This document shows, piece after piece, positions 43,104 to 52,792 of a stretch of DNA of 64,000 nt. Origin of the DNA: Aequorivita sp. (GTDB lineage: Bacteria > Bacteroidota > Bacteroidia > Flavobacteriales > Flavobacteriaceae); assembly GCA_030690315.1 (NCBI GenBank), contig JAUYGY010000020.1, forward strand, positions 1 through 64,000. The letters are read 5' to 3'. The notes under the pieces were generated by a model. The model was not told where the DNA came from. It did not search any database and saw only the letters and a list, made by a program, of their open reading frames with translations. A program made the translations under genes and the position numbers. Each line of letters opens with the position of its first letter. Within the stretch, counting starts at the first letter, position 1.

Positions 43104-46100
43104 ATGATGAAGTTTTACCTGTTAGTTTCTTTCCTTTTTATCGCGGCCATTGGCTATGCGCAGGATATTTCTTCAAACTATCGCGAAAAGAAAGTCGCTT
43201 TGCAGGACACGGTGGTTTTGGACAGCGTAAGTATTAATCCACAACGGTTTGCAATTCTAGACAAAGACGGAAATTCGCCCGATCCTTTCAGCTATCGGGT
43301 AGATTTCAAAAAAGGAATTATTATTTTTTCCGAGGAATTGCAACAACAGCAGGATTCGCTTACTATTCAATATTTGCGATATCCGGATTTTTTGACGCGG
43401 GATTACTTCGCCCTCGACCCAAAAATTATAGTTGAAAATACGGGGAATATTGACAAATTGTATTCGTTACAGGAAAGTACCAACCAAAATACTTTTACGC
43501 CTTTTGACGGGTTGAATACTTCCGGAAGCATTTCGCGGGGCATTACCATTGGCAACAACCAAAATGCAGTTGTTAATAGCGAACTCGATCTGCAAATTAC
43601 CGGAAAACTGAGCGACAAAGTTTCTATTCGCGCCTCCATTCAAGATGCAAATATTCCAGCGCAGGAAAGCGGATATTCACAAAGTTTAAATGAATTTGAT
43701 CAGATTTTCATAGAGCTTTTCGGTGAAAACTGGAACATTCGTGCGGGTGATATTGATCTTCAAAACAACAATAGCTATTTCGGAAGATTTACAAAAAAAG
43801 TACAGGGAATTTCCCTCGGCGGAACTTTTAATAACGAAGACGGTTCCAAAATTTCGGCTTTTGCTTCGGGCGCATTGGTGCGCGGCGTTTTTTCAAAAAG
43901 TGAATTTTTGGGGCAGGAGGGAAACCAAGGGCCATACAAATTGGTGGGCCCAAATGGCGAACTTTATATTTTGGTAGTTTCCGGCAGCGAGCGGGTTTAT
44001 GTGAATGGATTGCTTTTGAATAGGGGCGAAAACGAAGATTATGTAATAGATTACAACGCGGGTGAACTGAAATTCAATCCCACTTATCCCATAACAAGCA
44101 ATATGCGGATTACCGTGGAATATCAATATACCGATAGAAGTTACACGCGTTTCATTGGTTACGGTGGTGGAAATTATACCAGTGAAAAACTGGATTTGGG
44201 GGTGTATGTCTATTCTGAAAATGATGCAAAAAACCAGCCTTTGCAACAAAATCTTTCTGAAGAACAAGTGGCGGTTTTACAGGCTGCGGGCGATGATCGT
44301 GATTTAATGAGCGCACCTTCTGCCGTGCCCGATACCTATTCCGAAAACAAGATTCTTTATAAAAAGGAAACCATAAGCGGGGTAGAGGTTTTTGTGTTTT
44401 CGAACAATCCCGAGGACGAACTTTTCAGTGTCCGTTTTTCGCTCGTTGGCACCAATAATGGCGATTATGTGATTAATGAGACCAATGCAATAAGCCGTAT
44501 TTTTGAATATGTTGCGCCCGTAAACGGGGTGCGGCAGGGAAATTATGAGCCAATAATTCGACTAAATGCTCCTATGAAAATTCAAGTTGGTGGCTTAAAC
44601 GGAAGCTTTCATCCTTCGGAAAAAACACGTGTTGATTTTGAAGTAGCGGGAAGCAAAAACGATCTTAACCTTTTCAGTGATATTGACGACAATAATAACG
44701 ATGGTTTTGCGGGAAGACTGGCTTTTAAACAACGCGTTTTGACCACTGCAGACACATTGAAAGTGGATGCTTTCGGTTCGTTAGATTTTGTTCAAAGAGA
44801 TTTTAGAACAATCGAAAGGCTTTATAATATAGAGTTCAACCGCGATTGGAACCTTATAAACCCTATGGGAAACCAAAGTTTTGTGATTTCGGGCGTTGAA
44901 GTTTCACATCCCAAAATGGGCGGTGGCCGATACGAATTCCAAAATTTGAATTTTTCCGAAAATTTTAACGGGACGCGACACGTAATCGCTTCAGAAATAA
45001 AACTGAAAAAACTGAAATTGCTAACCTACGGAAGTTTTCTGGACAGCAAGGTAGATTCTATTTCCTCCAAATTTTTCAGGCTGAACAACACCACAACCTA
45101 TTCCTTTGAAAAAGCTTGGGTTGGCGGAAAAGTGGGATTGGAAGACAATCAAATTAAGGATATTAACCGCGATAGTATTTCGCCCATTAGCCAAAAATTC
45201 AGCGCTTTTGAAGTGTTTTCGGGCATTGGCGACAGTACCAAAGTTTTTGTGGAAGCGGGCTATCAGTTTCGGGTGAATGACAGTGTTCGAAATAATTTGC
45301 TTCAAAAAGTGAATTCATCAAATACATATTATCTAAAATCGAGGCTTATAAATACTGAAAACACCCAGCTTTCAGCATTTGCGAATTATAGAACTTTAAA
45401 ATATGAACCTTTTTTAAATGATGCAACGGACACAATTAATCCTGCTCCGCCCGCAAATATTTTTCGTGAAACAGAGCGATCGCTGAATTCGAGAATTCTG
45501 TATAATCAGGCACTGCTTGAAGGTGGAATCCGTTGGAACACTACTTTGGAATCCAACAATGGGGTGATTCCGCAACAGGAATTTACGTATATAAAAACAG
45601 ATGCGGGGCAGGGGGTTTACACGTGGATTGACTATAACAATAATGGAATTCAAGAGTTGGAGGAATTTGAAGTGGCACAGTTTCAGGATCAAGCGGAATA
45701 TATTCGGGTTTTGCTTCCAAACCAGATTTTTTTAAAAATAAGGGAAAATAAGTTTAGTCAAATTCTCACCTTAAATCCGCAGAATTGGGCAAATAAAGAA
45801 GGGTTTAAAAAAGTGTTGTCCCATTTTTATAACCAAACTTCCTATGTTTTGGACCGTAAAGTGAAACGAAAAAATGACGGTTTCAACATTAATCCTTTTG
45901 GAGATGGCGGGGAAGACCAATTGGGGCTTACTCTGAATTTTCGGAATGCGTTGTTTTTCAATCGCGGGAAGCAACATTTTACCACGAGTTACACTTTTAT
46001 ATCCACTTCCAGCGACAATTTGCTCGCTACGGGTTTACAGCGCAGCGAGTTGAAGAGTCATCAATTAAACTTCAACCATAAGTTTTGGGAAAGTTGGCTG

Positions 46101-46571
46101 CTGAATTTAAAAGGCACTACAGGCAGCAATGAAAGTCTTTCGGAGAATTTCGCGAACCGAAATTATCGTTTGGATTCGTATGATTTAAATCCAAAAATTT
46201 CCTATTTGCTAAGCCAGCAAACGCGTTTTGATGTGTTTTATGAATTTGCAAACCAAAACAATCAATTGGGCGCAATGGAAAAGTTGAACCAGCAAACGCT
46301 GGGTTTTTCATTTGCTTATACGAATGCCGAGAAAGTTTCAATTAATGGGGAATTCAATTATATTGACAACAAATTTGAAGGCAGCGCTTTTTCCCCCGTG
46401 GCATATCAAATGTTGGAAGGCTTGCAACCGGGCACCAACTTTACTTGGCGTTTACTTTTTCAGAAACGGATAACGAAATACTTGGATGCTAATATTTCCT
46501 ATTTTGGAAGGAAAAGTGAAACTACCAAAACGGTGCATACGGGAAGTATTCAATTGCGTGCGTATTTTTAA
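43104..46571 (+). CDS. Very large outer-membrane beta-barrel protein of unknown function
   Basis: About 1155 residues; the ATG at 43104 opens a signal peptide (MMKFYLLVSFLFIAAIGYAQ). After a short N-terminal domain (about 20-125) comes a segment LNTSGSISRGITIGNNQNAVVNSELDLQITGKLSDKVSIRASIQDAN that recalls the SprA/large-barrel proteins of the type IX system, then dense amphipathic strands to the end, terminating in ...GSIQLRAYF with the C-terminal Phe typical of outer-membrane barrels. No plug or TonB box is evident. I do not recognise a named family. The homology to SprA is an impression and needs a profile search. Confidence 0.7.
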   Translation: MMKFYLLVSFLFIAAIGYAQDISSNYREKKVALQDTVVLDSVSINPQRFAILDKDGNSPDPFSYRVDFKKGIIIFSEELQQQQDSLTIQYLRYPDFLTRDYFALDPKIIVENTGNIDKLYSLQESTNQNTFTPFDGLNTSGSISRGITIGNNQNAVVNSELDLQITGKLSDKVSIRASIQDANIPAQESGYSQSLNEFDQIFIELFGENWNIRAGDIDLQNNNSYFGRFTKKVQGISLGGTFNNEDGSKISAFASGALVRGVFSKSEFLGQEGNQGPYKLVGPNGELYILVVSGSERVYVNGLLLNRGENEDYVIDYNAGELKFNPTYPITSNMRITVEYQYTDRSYTRFIGYGGGNYTSEKLDLGVYVYSENDAKNQPLQQNLSEEQVAVLQAAGDDRDLMSAPSAVPDTYSENKILYKKETISGVEVFVFSNNPEDELFSVRFSLVGTNNGDYVINETNAISRIFEYVAPVNGVRQGNYEPIIRLNAPMKIQVGGLNGSFHPSEKTRVDFEVAGSKNDLNLFSDIDDNNNDGFAGRLAFKQRVLTTADTLKVDAFGSLDFVQRDFRTIERLYNIEFNRDWNLINPMGNQSFVISGVEVSHPKMGGGRYEFQNLNFSENFNGTRHVIASEIKLKKLKLLTYGSFLDSKVDSISSKFFRLNNTTTYSFEKAWVGGKVGLEDNQIKDINRDSISPISQKFSAFEVFSGIGDSTKVFVEAGYQFRVNDSVRNNLLQKVNSSNTYYLKSRLINTENTQLSAFANYRTLKYEPFLNDATDTINPAPPANIFRETERSLNSRILYNQALLEGGIRWNTTLESNNGVIPQQEFTYIKTDAGQGVYTWIDYNNNGIQELEEFEVAQFQDQAEYIRVLLPNQIFLKIRENKFSQILTLNPQNWANKEGFKKVLSHFYNQTSYVLDRKVKRKNDGFNINPFGDGGEDQLGLTLNFRNALFFNRGKQHFTTSYTFISTSSDNLLATGLQRSELKSHQLNFNHKFWESWLLNLKGTTGSNESLSENFANRNYRLDSYDLNPKISYLLSQQTRFDVFYEFANQNNQLGAMEKLNQQTLGFSFAYTNAEKVSINGEFNYIDNKFEGSAFSPVAYQMLEGLQPGTNFTWRLLFQKRITKYLDANISYFGRKSETTKTVHTGSIQLRAYF

Positions 46572-46608
46572 TTTTGTATCTTCAAAATTAATTTCAAACC
46601 AAAAAAAA

Positions 46609-47025
46609 ATGTTTTTAAAAATAGGATTTGCGATTTTTTCAACCCTACTCCTTTCCTGTGGCACCACAGAAAAGCGGACACAGGATGCCTCAACCCCTGA
46701 AACAACCACAACAGCAGAAACAATTGTAACTACTGATACAGATGAAACTGGCACAACTACTGAAACTATGGATCCACAAAAAATGAAGGCTGCGGGCTAT
46801 TTTTTGGGCACTATAGTCTATTCTGACAAAGAAGGCGATTGCCCTTATACCATACAAATGCCTGGCGACAAAATGGAATTTTATTATTTGGATCCAATCA
46901 ATTTGGAAGAAAAATATAAAAAGGACGGACAAAAAGTATGGATTAAATTTAACGGTCTGCGCCGAATGAATCGGTGTGATAAAGCTACCCCAGCTGAAAT
47001 TACAGATATAAAAAAAGGAGGATAA
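46609..47025 (+). CDS. Small lipoprotein of unknown function
   Basis: 138 residues from the ATG at 46609, chosen as it starts the signal (MFLKIGFAIFSTLLLSC, lipid Cys17). A Thr/Glu-rich linker (about 20-55) leads to a small domain (about 60-138) with YFLGTIVYSDKEGDCPYTIQM, YYLDPINLEEKYKKDGQKVWIKFNGLRRMNRC: two cysteines that may pair. It is 37 bp after the large barrel gene and could be its lipoprotein partner, but only position suggests this. Its stop codon lies in the loop of a terminator hairpin. Confidence 0.6.
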   Translation: MFLKIGFAIFSTLLLSCGTTEKRTQDASTPETTTTAETIVTTDTDETGTTTETMDPQKMKAAGYFLGTIVYSDKEGDCPYTIQMPGDKMEFYYLDPINLEEKYKKDGQKVWIKFNGLRRMNRCDKATPAEITDIKKGG

Positions 47026-47039
47026 ATTACTATCCTCCT
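47011..47039 (-). terminator. Terminator of glyS, overlapping the end of the lipoprotein gene
   Basis: AGGAGGATA and TATCCTCCT make a perfect 9-bp stem (47016-47039). On the minus strand it is followed by TTTTTT, an ideal terminator for glyS. The plus-strand lipoprotein stop (47023-47025) lies inside it. Confidence 0.75.
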
Positions 47040-47071
47040 CCTTCAAAATATAGAATTAATCACCTAAAATT

Positions 47072-48607
47072 TTAGGAAAGCCAGTTTTTGTATGAAATGG
47101 TTTCCTTCATTTTTTCTGAAATTTCCTCGATTGAAATTCGCTCTTGTTCCATTGTATCGCGATATCGTATCGTAACGGTATTGTCTTCAATTGTTTGATG
47201 GTCTACAGTAATACAAAACGGCGTTCCCACGGCATCTTGGCGGCGGTAGCGTCTTCCCACGGCATCTTTTTCGTCATAAATTACATTATAATCCCATTGC
47301 AGCTCGTCAATAATTTTTTGTGCAATTTCTGGCAAACCGTCCCTTTTAATTAACGGCAAAACAGCAGCTTTTATGGGAGCTAAAATTGCCGGTAGTTTTA
47401 GAACGGTTCGAACGCTGCCATCTTCCAAAGTTTCATCCTGCAACGAATTGCTTAAAACAGCGAGGAACATTCTGTCTAAACCTATTGAGGTTTCAACAAC
47501 ATAGGGCACGTAGCTTTCGTTCAATTCCGGGTCAAAAAACTGTAATTTTTTTCCGGAGAATTTTTCGTGTGCTTTTAAGTCGAAATCGGTTCGGGAATGG
47601 ATTCCTTCCAATTCCTTAAAACCAAAAGGAAAGTTGAATTCAATATCTGCCGCGGCATTGGCGTAATGTGCCAGTTTTTCGTGATCGTGGAAACGGTAAT
47701 TTTCTGCGCCCATCCCTAAAGAAAGATGCCATTTTAAACGGGTTTCTTTCCAGTGTTCGTACCACTTCAGCTCTTCGCCGGGACGGACGAAAAATTGCAT
47801 TTCCATTTGTTCAAACTCCCGCATACGGAAGATAAACTGTCTAGCAACAATTTCATTACGGAACGCTTTTCCGGTTTGTGCAATTCCGAAGGGAATTTTC
47901 ATCCTTCCGCTTTTTTGCACATTTAAAAAGTTTACGAAAATCCCTTGGGCAGTTTCGGGGCGAAGGTAAAGATCCATCGCGCTGTCTGCGGAAGCGCCCA
48001 ATTTTGTTCCAAACATTAAGTTGAACTGTCGCACTTCGGTCCAATTTTTTGAGCCTGTATCGGGATCGGCGATTTCGAGTTCTTCAATTAAAGCTTTTAC
48101 GTCTGCCAAGTCTTCTTTTTCTAACGAGCGCGCCATTCTTTCAAGAATGTTTCGCTGATCTTCCAAATATTTTACAACTCTTGGATTTGTTGCTATAAAT
48201 TGCGCTTCATCAAAACTATCGCCAAAACGACCTTTTGCTTTTTCAATTTCCTTTTGTGCTTTTTGAAATAGCTTTTCGGCGTAATCTTCAATAAGTACAT
48301 CTGCGCGGTAGCGTTTTTTGGAATCTTTGTTGTCTATCAACGGGTCGTTGAAAGCGTCAACGTGGCCAGAAGCCTTCCAAGTTGTGGGATGCATTAATAT
48401 TGCGGAATCAATACCAACAATATTTTGGTTCATATAAACCATGCTTCTCCACCAATATTCTCGAATATTTTTCTTTAATTCTACACCGTTTTGGGCGTAA
48501 TCATATACAGCGCTGAGGCCGTCGTAGATTTCGCTTGATGCAAAAATATAACCGTACTCCTTTGCGTGGGAGACTACTTTTTTAAACTGATCTTCATTAT
48601 TTGCCAT
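47072..48607 (-). CDS. glyS: Glycyl-tRNA synthetase (dimeric type)
   Basis: 511 residues, the homodimeric class II GlyRS. N-terminal FKKVVSHAKEYGYIFASSEIYDGLSAVYDY, motif 2 region with FRNEIVARQFIFRMREFEQMEMQFFV, the conserved SYVPYVVETSIGLDRMFLAVL (motif 3) and a C-terminal anticodon-binding domain (about 405-511, LPAILAPIKAAVLPL). The start is only 5 bp after a -7-like sequence, so the transcript start is unclear. Confidence 0.97.
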   Translation of the reverse strand: MANNEDQFKKVVSHAKEYGYIFASSEIYDGLSAVYDYAQNGVELKKNIREYWWRSMVYMNQNIVGIDSAILMHPTTWKASGHVDAFNDPLIDNKDSKKRYRADVLIEDYAEKLFQKAQKEIEKAKGRFGDSFDEAQFIATNPRVVKYLEDQRNILERMARSLEKEDLADVKALIEELEIADPDTGSKNWTEVRQFNLMFGTKLGASADSAMDLYLRPETAQGIFVNFLNVQKSGRMKIPFGIAQTGKAFRNEIVARQFIFRMREFEQMEMQFFVRPGEELKWYEHWKETRLKWHLSLGMGAENYRFHDHEKLAHYANAAADIEFNFPFGFKELEGIHSRTDFDLKAHEKFSGKKLQFFDPELNESYVPYVVETSIGLDRMFLAVLSNSLQDETLEDGSVRTVLKLPAILAPIKAAVLPLIKRDGLPEIAQKIIDELQWDYNVIYDEKDAVGRRYRRQDAVGTPFCITVDHQTIEDNTVTIRYRDTMEQERISIEEISEKMKETISYKNWLS

Positions 48608-48616
48608 AGCGCAAAA

Positions 48617-48650
48617 ATAAAAAAACCGCGGTGATAAGTCACCGCGGTTT
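48617..48650 (-). terminator. Intrinsic terminator of the coiled-coil protein gene
   Basis: AAACCGCGGTGA and TCACCGCGGTTT pair perfectly (48623-48650, 12 bp, 4-nt loop); on the minus strand a T-run follows. Confidence 0.8.
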
Positions 48651-48689
48651 CATTTATTTTATAAATTACCTATTCTTTATAAAATAAGA

Positions 48690-49577
48690 TTATTTTAATT
48701 CCATTGTGTTGGTAGCAACTAAGCTGCCACCATCATAAAGGTTGATGGTATATCTACCTTCCACAAGATCAGATTCGGCAGAATTTACAAGAATACAAAC
48801 GTCAAGTTCATCATTTTCATAAAATACATTTGTAGAGGCACTATAGTTAAGGTTTTTGTCCTCAAACTGCTTTACCACATTGTCTCCCATCATTTTATTT
48901 TTTGGGTTTATCACTTGAACGTATAAAATTCTATCTCCTTTTTGCGCAATAGCGTTTGGAGCCAATGTAAAACAAGTTCTTATTTTATCGGCGCGGCTGG
49001 CGCGTTTCGTGTCTACTACTTTTCCATTATTTCTAACAATCACAGCCTCACCACGAAGATCGGTAGCTTTAACAATAGAACCTTTTTTAATGGTTTCGTT
49101 CATTGCCGTGTTTTCTGTGCTTACGGAATCTACGATCATCCGTGTGTTTGACAGCTCATTATATGTACTGTCACGCTCCATTGCCAATTGTTTGTTCGAG
49201 GCAATTAAACTATCTGCACGTTTAAATAGCATGATTCGCTCTTGCTTCAAACGGCCAACTTCAGCTTTGTATCGATCTATTAAAGCAACATTTGCTTCGG
49301 AATCCTTAACAGAGTCCAACAGAACTGTAATTCTTTCACGAGCGGCAAGCAAATCTTTGTCTTTTAGCTCGTTGTCTTTAATTACTTCGTCATAATTTGC
49401 AATCAGACCTTCAAGTTCTTGTTCAATGTCTGCTTTTTGCATTTCGAGATTTGATACTGTATTTTTACTATCGTTAAATAGTGTTACGGTGTAAACCGCC
49501 AAGGCAATCAGCAAAACAGAAAGAACCCCAATTAGGATCTTAAATTTGCCACTATTGTTTTCGTTTTCTGTACTCAT
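48690..49577 (-). CDS. Single-pass membrane protein with long coiled coil
   Basis: 295 residues. A short cytoplasmic N-terminus and one transmembrane helix (about 13-33, ILIGVLSVLLIALAVYTVTLF) are followed by a coiled coil (about 35-165, rich in Glu/Lys/Leu heptads such as NLEMQKADIEQELEGLIANYDEVIKDNELKDKDL) and a C-terminal beta-rich domain (about 170-295). Homologues are often mislabelled chromosome-partitioning proteins. No function can be recognised; it probably acts in the periplasm as a structural or tethering protein. Confidence 0.65.
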   Translation of the reverse strand: MSTENENNSGKFKILIGVLSVLLIALAVYTVTLFNDSKNTVSNLEMQKADIEQELEGLIANYDEVIKDNELKDKDLLAARERITVLLDSVKDSEANVALIDRYKAEVGRLKQERIMLFKRADSLIASNKQLAMERDSTYNELSNTRMIVDSVSTENTAMNETIKKGSIVKATDLRGEAVIVRNNGKVVDTKRASRADKIRTCFTLAPNAIAQKGDRILYVQVINPKNKMMGDNVVKQFEDKNLNYSASTNVFYENDELDVCILVNSAESDLVEGRYTINLYDGGSLVATNTMELK

Positions 49578-49660
49578 AATAAATAAGTTAAGTTTAAGCG
49601 GTAAATGTAGGTAGGTATTTCTTTAACAAACGTTTACAAAATGGTAAAAATTCTTAAATT

Positions 49661-50323
49661 ATGTTAAATCTGCTTTTTCCAAAAATATGCAGTGGTTGTA
49701 AAGTGCCACTTCTAAAGGGACAAGAAGTTTTATGTGCAGATTGTATTCATGCCATTCCTTTGGCATCCTTTCATAAAACTGGAAGCGAAATGCTGAAAAA
49801 CAAATTTTATGGAAGGTTTTTGGCGCAAAATGCAACTTCGCTCGTCCAGTTTCAAAAAAGAGGAATCACACAGGAGCTGTTGCATAATTTAAAATACCGT
49901 GGCCAAAAAGATATAAGTTCGTTCTTCGGAAAATGGTTAGGGGCAGAGCTGGCAGAACTTTCAGCTTATCGCGAAATAGATTTGGTTATTCCTGTACCGT
50001 TGCACAAACAAAAATTAAAAAAACGCGGCTACAATCAAGTGGAGGGTTTTGGGAAAGAGATTGCCGCAGCCTTGAATATTCCTTATAAGGATGATATTTT
50101 AATAAAAGTTTCCAAAAGCGGCTCACAGGTTTTCAAAACCAGAATATTGCGCTTTGAGGCCGAAGAAGTTTTCACCGTTCAAAATTTGGAACAAATAAAT
50201 AATAAGCACGTATTGCTCGTTGACGACATTATTACCACCGGAGCAACGCTCGAAAAATGCGCGCTACAATTGCTGAAAGCTGAAAATGTATGCATCAGTA
50301 TTGCCACCATTGCAACCACCTAA
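49661..50323 (+). CDS. comF: ComF family phosphoribosyltransferase-like protein
   Basis: 220 residues. An N-terminal zinc-finger-like cysteine set (FPKICSGCKVPLL...VLCADC) and a phosphoribosyltransferase domain with HNLKYRGQKDI, DLVIPVPLHKQKLKKRGYNQVEGFGKEIA and the PRPP loop LLVDDIITTGATLEKCA. Family members support DNA uptake in competent bacteria, though most Bacteroidota homologues have no tested role. Divergent from the coiled-coil gene; 78 bp before the next gene. Confidence 0.9.
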   Translation: MLNLLFPKICSGCKVPLLKGQEVLCADCIHAIPLASFHKTGSEMLKNKFYGRFLAQNATSLVQFQKRGITQELLHNLKYRGQKDISSFFGKWLGAELAELSAYREIDLVIPVPLHKQKLKKRGYNQVEGFGKEIAAALNIPYKDDILIKVSKSGSQVFKTRILRFEAEEVFTVQNLEQINNKHVLLVDDIITTGATLEKCALQLLKAENVCISIATIATT

Positions 50324-50401
50324 AGTATTTCTGAATGGTAAAAGGTTATTGTTTATTTTTGAAGCCGCAATCTATTGTTAAGTAATTTTAAGCAAGCCTA
50401 A

Positions 50402-52006
50402 GTGAAACACCGCCTTCTTTATATTCCCATTGCATTTTTGTTTTTGCTTTCTTTTGTGGATTGCGCAAAAAAAGGAACACCCACCGGTGGTCTGAAAGAT
50501 ACCATTCCCCCTATTATTGTGAGAAGTAACCCTGAAAACTACACCATTAATTTTACGGGCAACGAAATTGAAATCCGTTTCGATGAATACATAAAGTTGA
50601 AGGAAATAAACAAGGAATTGATTATTTCGCCACCTATGAAATTTGCGCCAATAATTACCCCTTTAAGCACTTCAAAAACGCTGAAGATAAAACTACTGGA
50701 CACTTTAAAACCAAATACCACCTATTCTTTCAACTTTGGGAACAGTATTGTGGACAATAACGAGCAAAATACGTTTGATTATTTTAAATATATTTTTTCC
50801 ACCGGAAGTTATATTGACAGCTTAAAACTTTCTGGAAAAGTAAAGGATGCACAGCTAATCGCGCCGGAAATTCCAACAACGGTAATGCTTTATGAAGTCA
50901 ACGAAACTTTTACGGATTCATTGATTTATTCTGAAAAGCCAACCTACATAACCGTAACAAAAGACAGCACTGGCACGTTTGAACTTAGCAATCTTAAAGA
51001 AGGAAAGTATCTTCTTTTGGCGATGAAAGAGAAAAATAACGACTACATTTTCCAACCACAAAACGATAAAATTGGTTTTGTAACAGAGTTAATCACTCTG
51101 CCCACAGATTCTACCTATACACTCACGCTTTTCAAGGAAACTCCAGATTATAAATTTGTTCGCCCCACACAAGTTGCGAAAAACCATATTGTTTTTGGGT
51201 ATGAGGGTAGGGCAGACAGTTTGAACATTGAAGTGCTTTCTGTAGTGCCGGAAGACTATGTTTCAGCAGTTTTTAAGGACGAAAAGAAAGACACCCTTCA
51301 CTATTGGTACAAACCTGCTATTGAAAAAGATTCATTGATTTTTAAAATCGCCAACGGGAATAGGATTGATACTGCCACCGTGCGAATGCGCGAACTTTTT
51401 AAAGATTCACTGAATATTTCGCCGCTAAAAACGGGAACACTTAAACTGCAGGATACCTTTAAATTACGCGCCAATACCCCTTTAATTTCTTTTGATCCTG
51501 AAAAATTTCAAGTGATGGCGAAAGATTCTTCGCTTGTGGAAGCCACTGTAAAATTGAATAAAGAATACAATTTAGCTGAAGTGTTTTTCCCAAAAAAGGA
51601 GGATCAAAGTTACTTAGTGAAAGTTTTTCCGGGAGCGGTGACAGATTTTTTTGAGAAGAGTAATGACACGCTTCAATTTAGCGTGAATACTCGGCTCGAG
51701 TCAGATTATGGTACTCTAAATCTAACTTTGGTAAATGTGAATCGGTTTCCTATAATTGTGCAAATGATGGACAGCAAATACAATATTGTGGGAGAAAAGT
51801 ATTTAATCGAAAACAATCCCGTATTCTTTGATGCGCTTTCGCCCGACAAGTATTTTTTAAGAATAATTTACGATGATAACGCAAATGGAAGATGGGACAC
51901 AGGAAGCTTTCTCAACCGTTTGGAGCCCGAAAAAATAGTTTACTATCCCACTCAAATAGAAGTGCGAGCCAATTGGGGCTTGAATGAAACTTTTACGTTA
52001 AAGTAA
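50402..52006 (+). CDS. Ig-like domain lipoprotein (Big_5 type)
   Basis: 534 residues from a GTG. Lipoprotein signal with Cys21 (LSFVDC) and the typical KKGTPTGGLKDTIPPIIVRSNPENYTINFTGNEIEIRFDEYIKLKEINKELIISPP segment of the bacterial Ig-like (Big_5) domain at about 35-135, repeated beta domains after it, and a C-terminal segment with RIIYDDNANGRWDTGSFLNRLEPEKIVYYP. Conserved in Flavobacteria next to comF or amidase genes. Probably a periplasmic or surface-facing scaffold; no catalytic site seen. Its stop overlaps the convergent amidase gene by 14 bp. Confidence 0.75.
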   Translation: MKHRLLYIPIAFLFLLSFVDCAKKGTPTGGLKDTIPPIIVRSNPENYTINFTGNEIEIRFDEYIKLKEINKELIISPPMKFAPIITPLSTSKTLKIKLLDTLKPNTTYSFNFGNSIVDNNEQNTFDYFKYIFSTGSYIDSLKLSGKVKDAQLIAPEIPTTVMLYEVNETFTDSLIYSEKPTYITVTKDSTGTFELSNLKEGKYLLLAMKEKNNDYIFQPQNDKIGFVTELITLPTDSTYTLTLFKETPDYKFVRPTQVAKNHIVFGYEGRADSLNIEVLSVVPEDYVSAVFKDEKKDTLHYWYKPAIEKDSLIFKIANGNRIDTATVRMRELFKDSLNISPLKTGTLKLQDTFKLRANTPLISFDPEKFQVMAKDSSLVEATVKLNKEYNLAEVFFPKKEDQSYLVKVFPGAVTDFFEKSNDTLQFSVNTRLESDYGTLNLTLVNVNRFPIIVQMMDSKYNIVGEKYLIENNPVFFDALSPDKYFLRIIYDDNANGRWDTGSFLNRLEPEKIVYYPTQIEVRANWGLNETFTLK

Positions 52007-52772
52007 ACCTGTCGCGATCATTCAAAAATTGCAACTTTTTTCTGTTGCTTTCAATGTGTTCTTTTTCTAAAACCACAGTTTCGGTAAATTCTCTTTCAAA
52101 AGATGTTGTGGAAATTTGTTTCCCCAAAACATCATAAACTGCGGAATGGCCAACATATTCGTGGTCATTTCCATCAAAACCAAATCTGTTTACGCCAACG
52201 CAATAGGCCATGTTTTCAATAGCCCGGGCACGCAGCAAGGTATCCCATGCAAGGGTGCGCACTTTAGGCCAATTGGCAACATAAATTAAAAGGTCGTAAT
52301 CTTCGGTATTTCTTGCCCAAACCGGAAAACGAAGGTCGTAGCAAACCAATGGACAGATTCTCCAACCTTTGTAATTAACAATTAATTGCTCTGTTCCCGC
52401 TGCATAGGTTTCGTTTTCCCTTGCTAAAGTGAAGGTGTGTTTTTTGTCATATTTGTCATATTTTCCGTCGGGAAATACAAAAAGTAGGCGGTTGTAAAAT
52501 TTATTATTTTCAGAAATAATCACGCTTCCCATAATGGCACAGTTATTTTTCTGCGCTTCGGAAATCATCCACTTAAAAGTTTCCCCATTGTTTAGTTCAG
52601 CAAGTTTTTCTGCATTCATTGAAAACCCAGTAGAAAACATTTCTGGGAGAACAATTAAATCTGTTTCTCCTTCAATATTTTGAATTTTTTCGGAAAACAT
52701 TGCCCTATTTGCCTCGGCATTTTCCCAGTGTAATTCACTTTGAATGATTGATATTTTTAAAAATACTTCCAA
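51993..52772 (-). CDS. Carbon-nitrogen hydrolase (omega-amidase/YafV type)
   Basis: 259 residues from the TTG at 52772 (there is no ATG near the family start; a longer TTG start at 52796 adds a lysine-rich arm). Nitrilase triad: Glu in LIVLPEMFSTGF, Lys in KYDKKHTF and Cys in ICPLVCYDLRFPVWARN. Closest to omega-amidases that hydrolyse alpha-ketoglutaramate or 2-oxosuccinamate after transamination, fitting the methionine aminotransferase located nearby. The link is inferred from family pairing in other bacteria. Confidence 0.85.
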   Translation of the reverse strand: MEVFLKISIIQSELHWENAEANRAMFSEKIQNIEGETDLIVLPEMFSTGFSMNAEKLAELNNGETFKWMISEAQKNNCAIMGSVIISENNKFYNRLLFVFPDGKYDKYDKKHTFTLARENETYAAGTEQLIVNYKGWRICPLVCYDLRFPVWARNTEDYDLLIYVANWPKVRTLAWDTLLRARAIENMAYCVGVNRFGFDGNDHEYVGHSAVYDVLGKQISTTSFEREFTETVVLEKEHIESNRKKLQFLNDRDRFTLT

Positions 52773-52792
52773 TTTTTTCCTTTTTTGAAAAA

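Noticed and set aside
48612..48619. TATTTTTG-like promoter box for glyS (minus strand)
   Set aside because: It ends only 5 bp before the start codon and is embedded in the T-run of the previous gene's terminator, with no -33 element. A leaderless transcript is possible but not supported.
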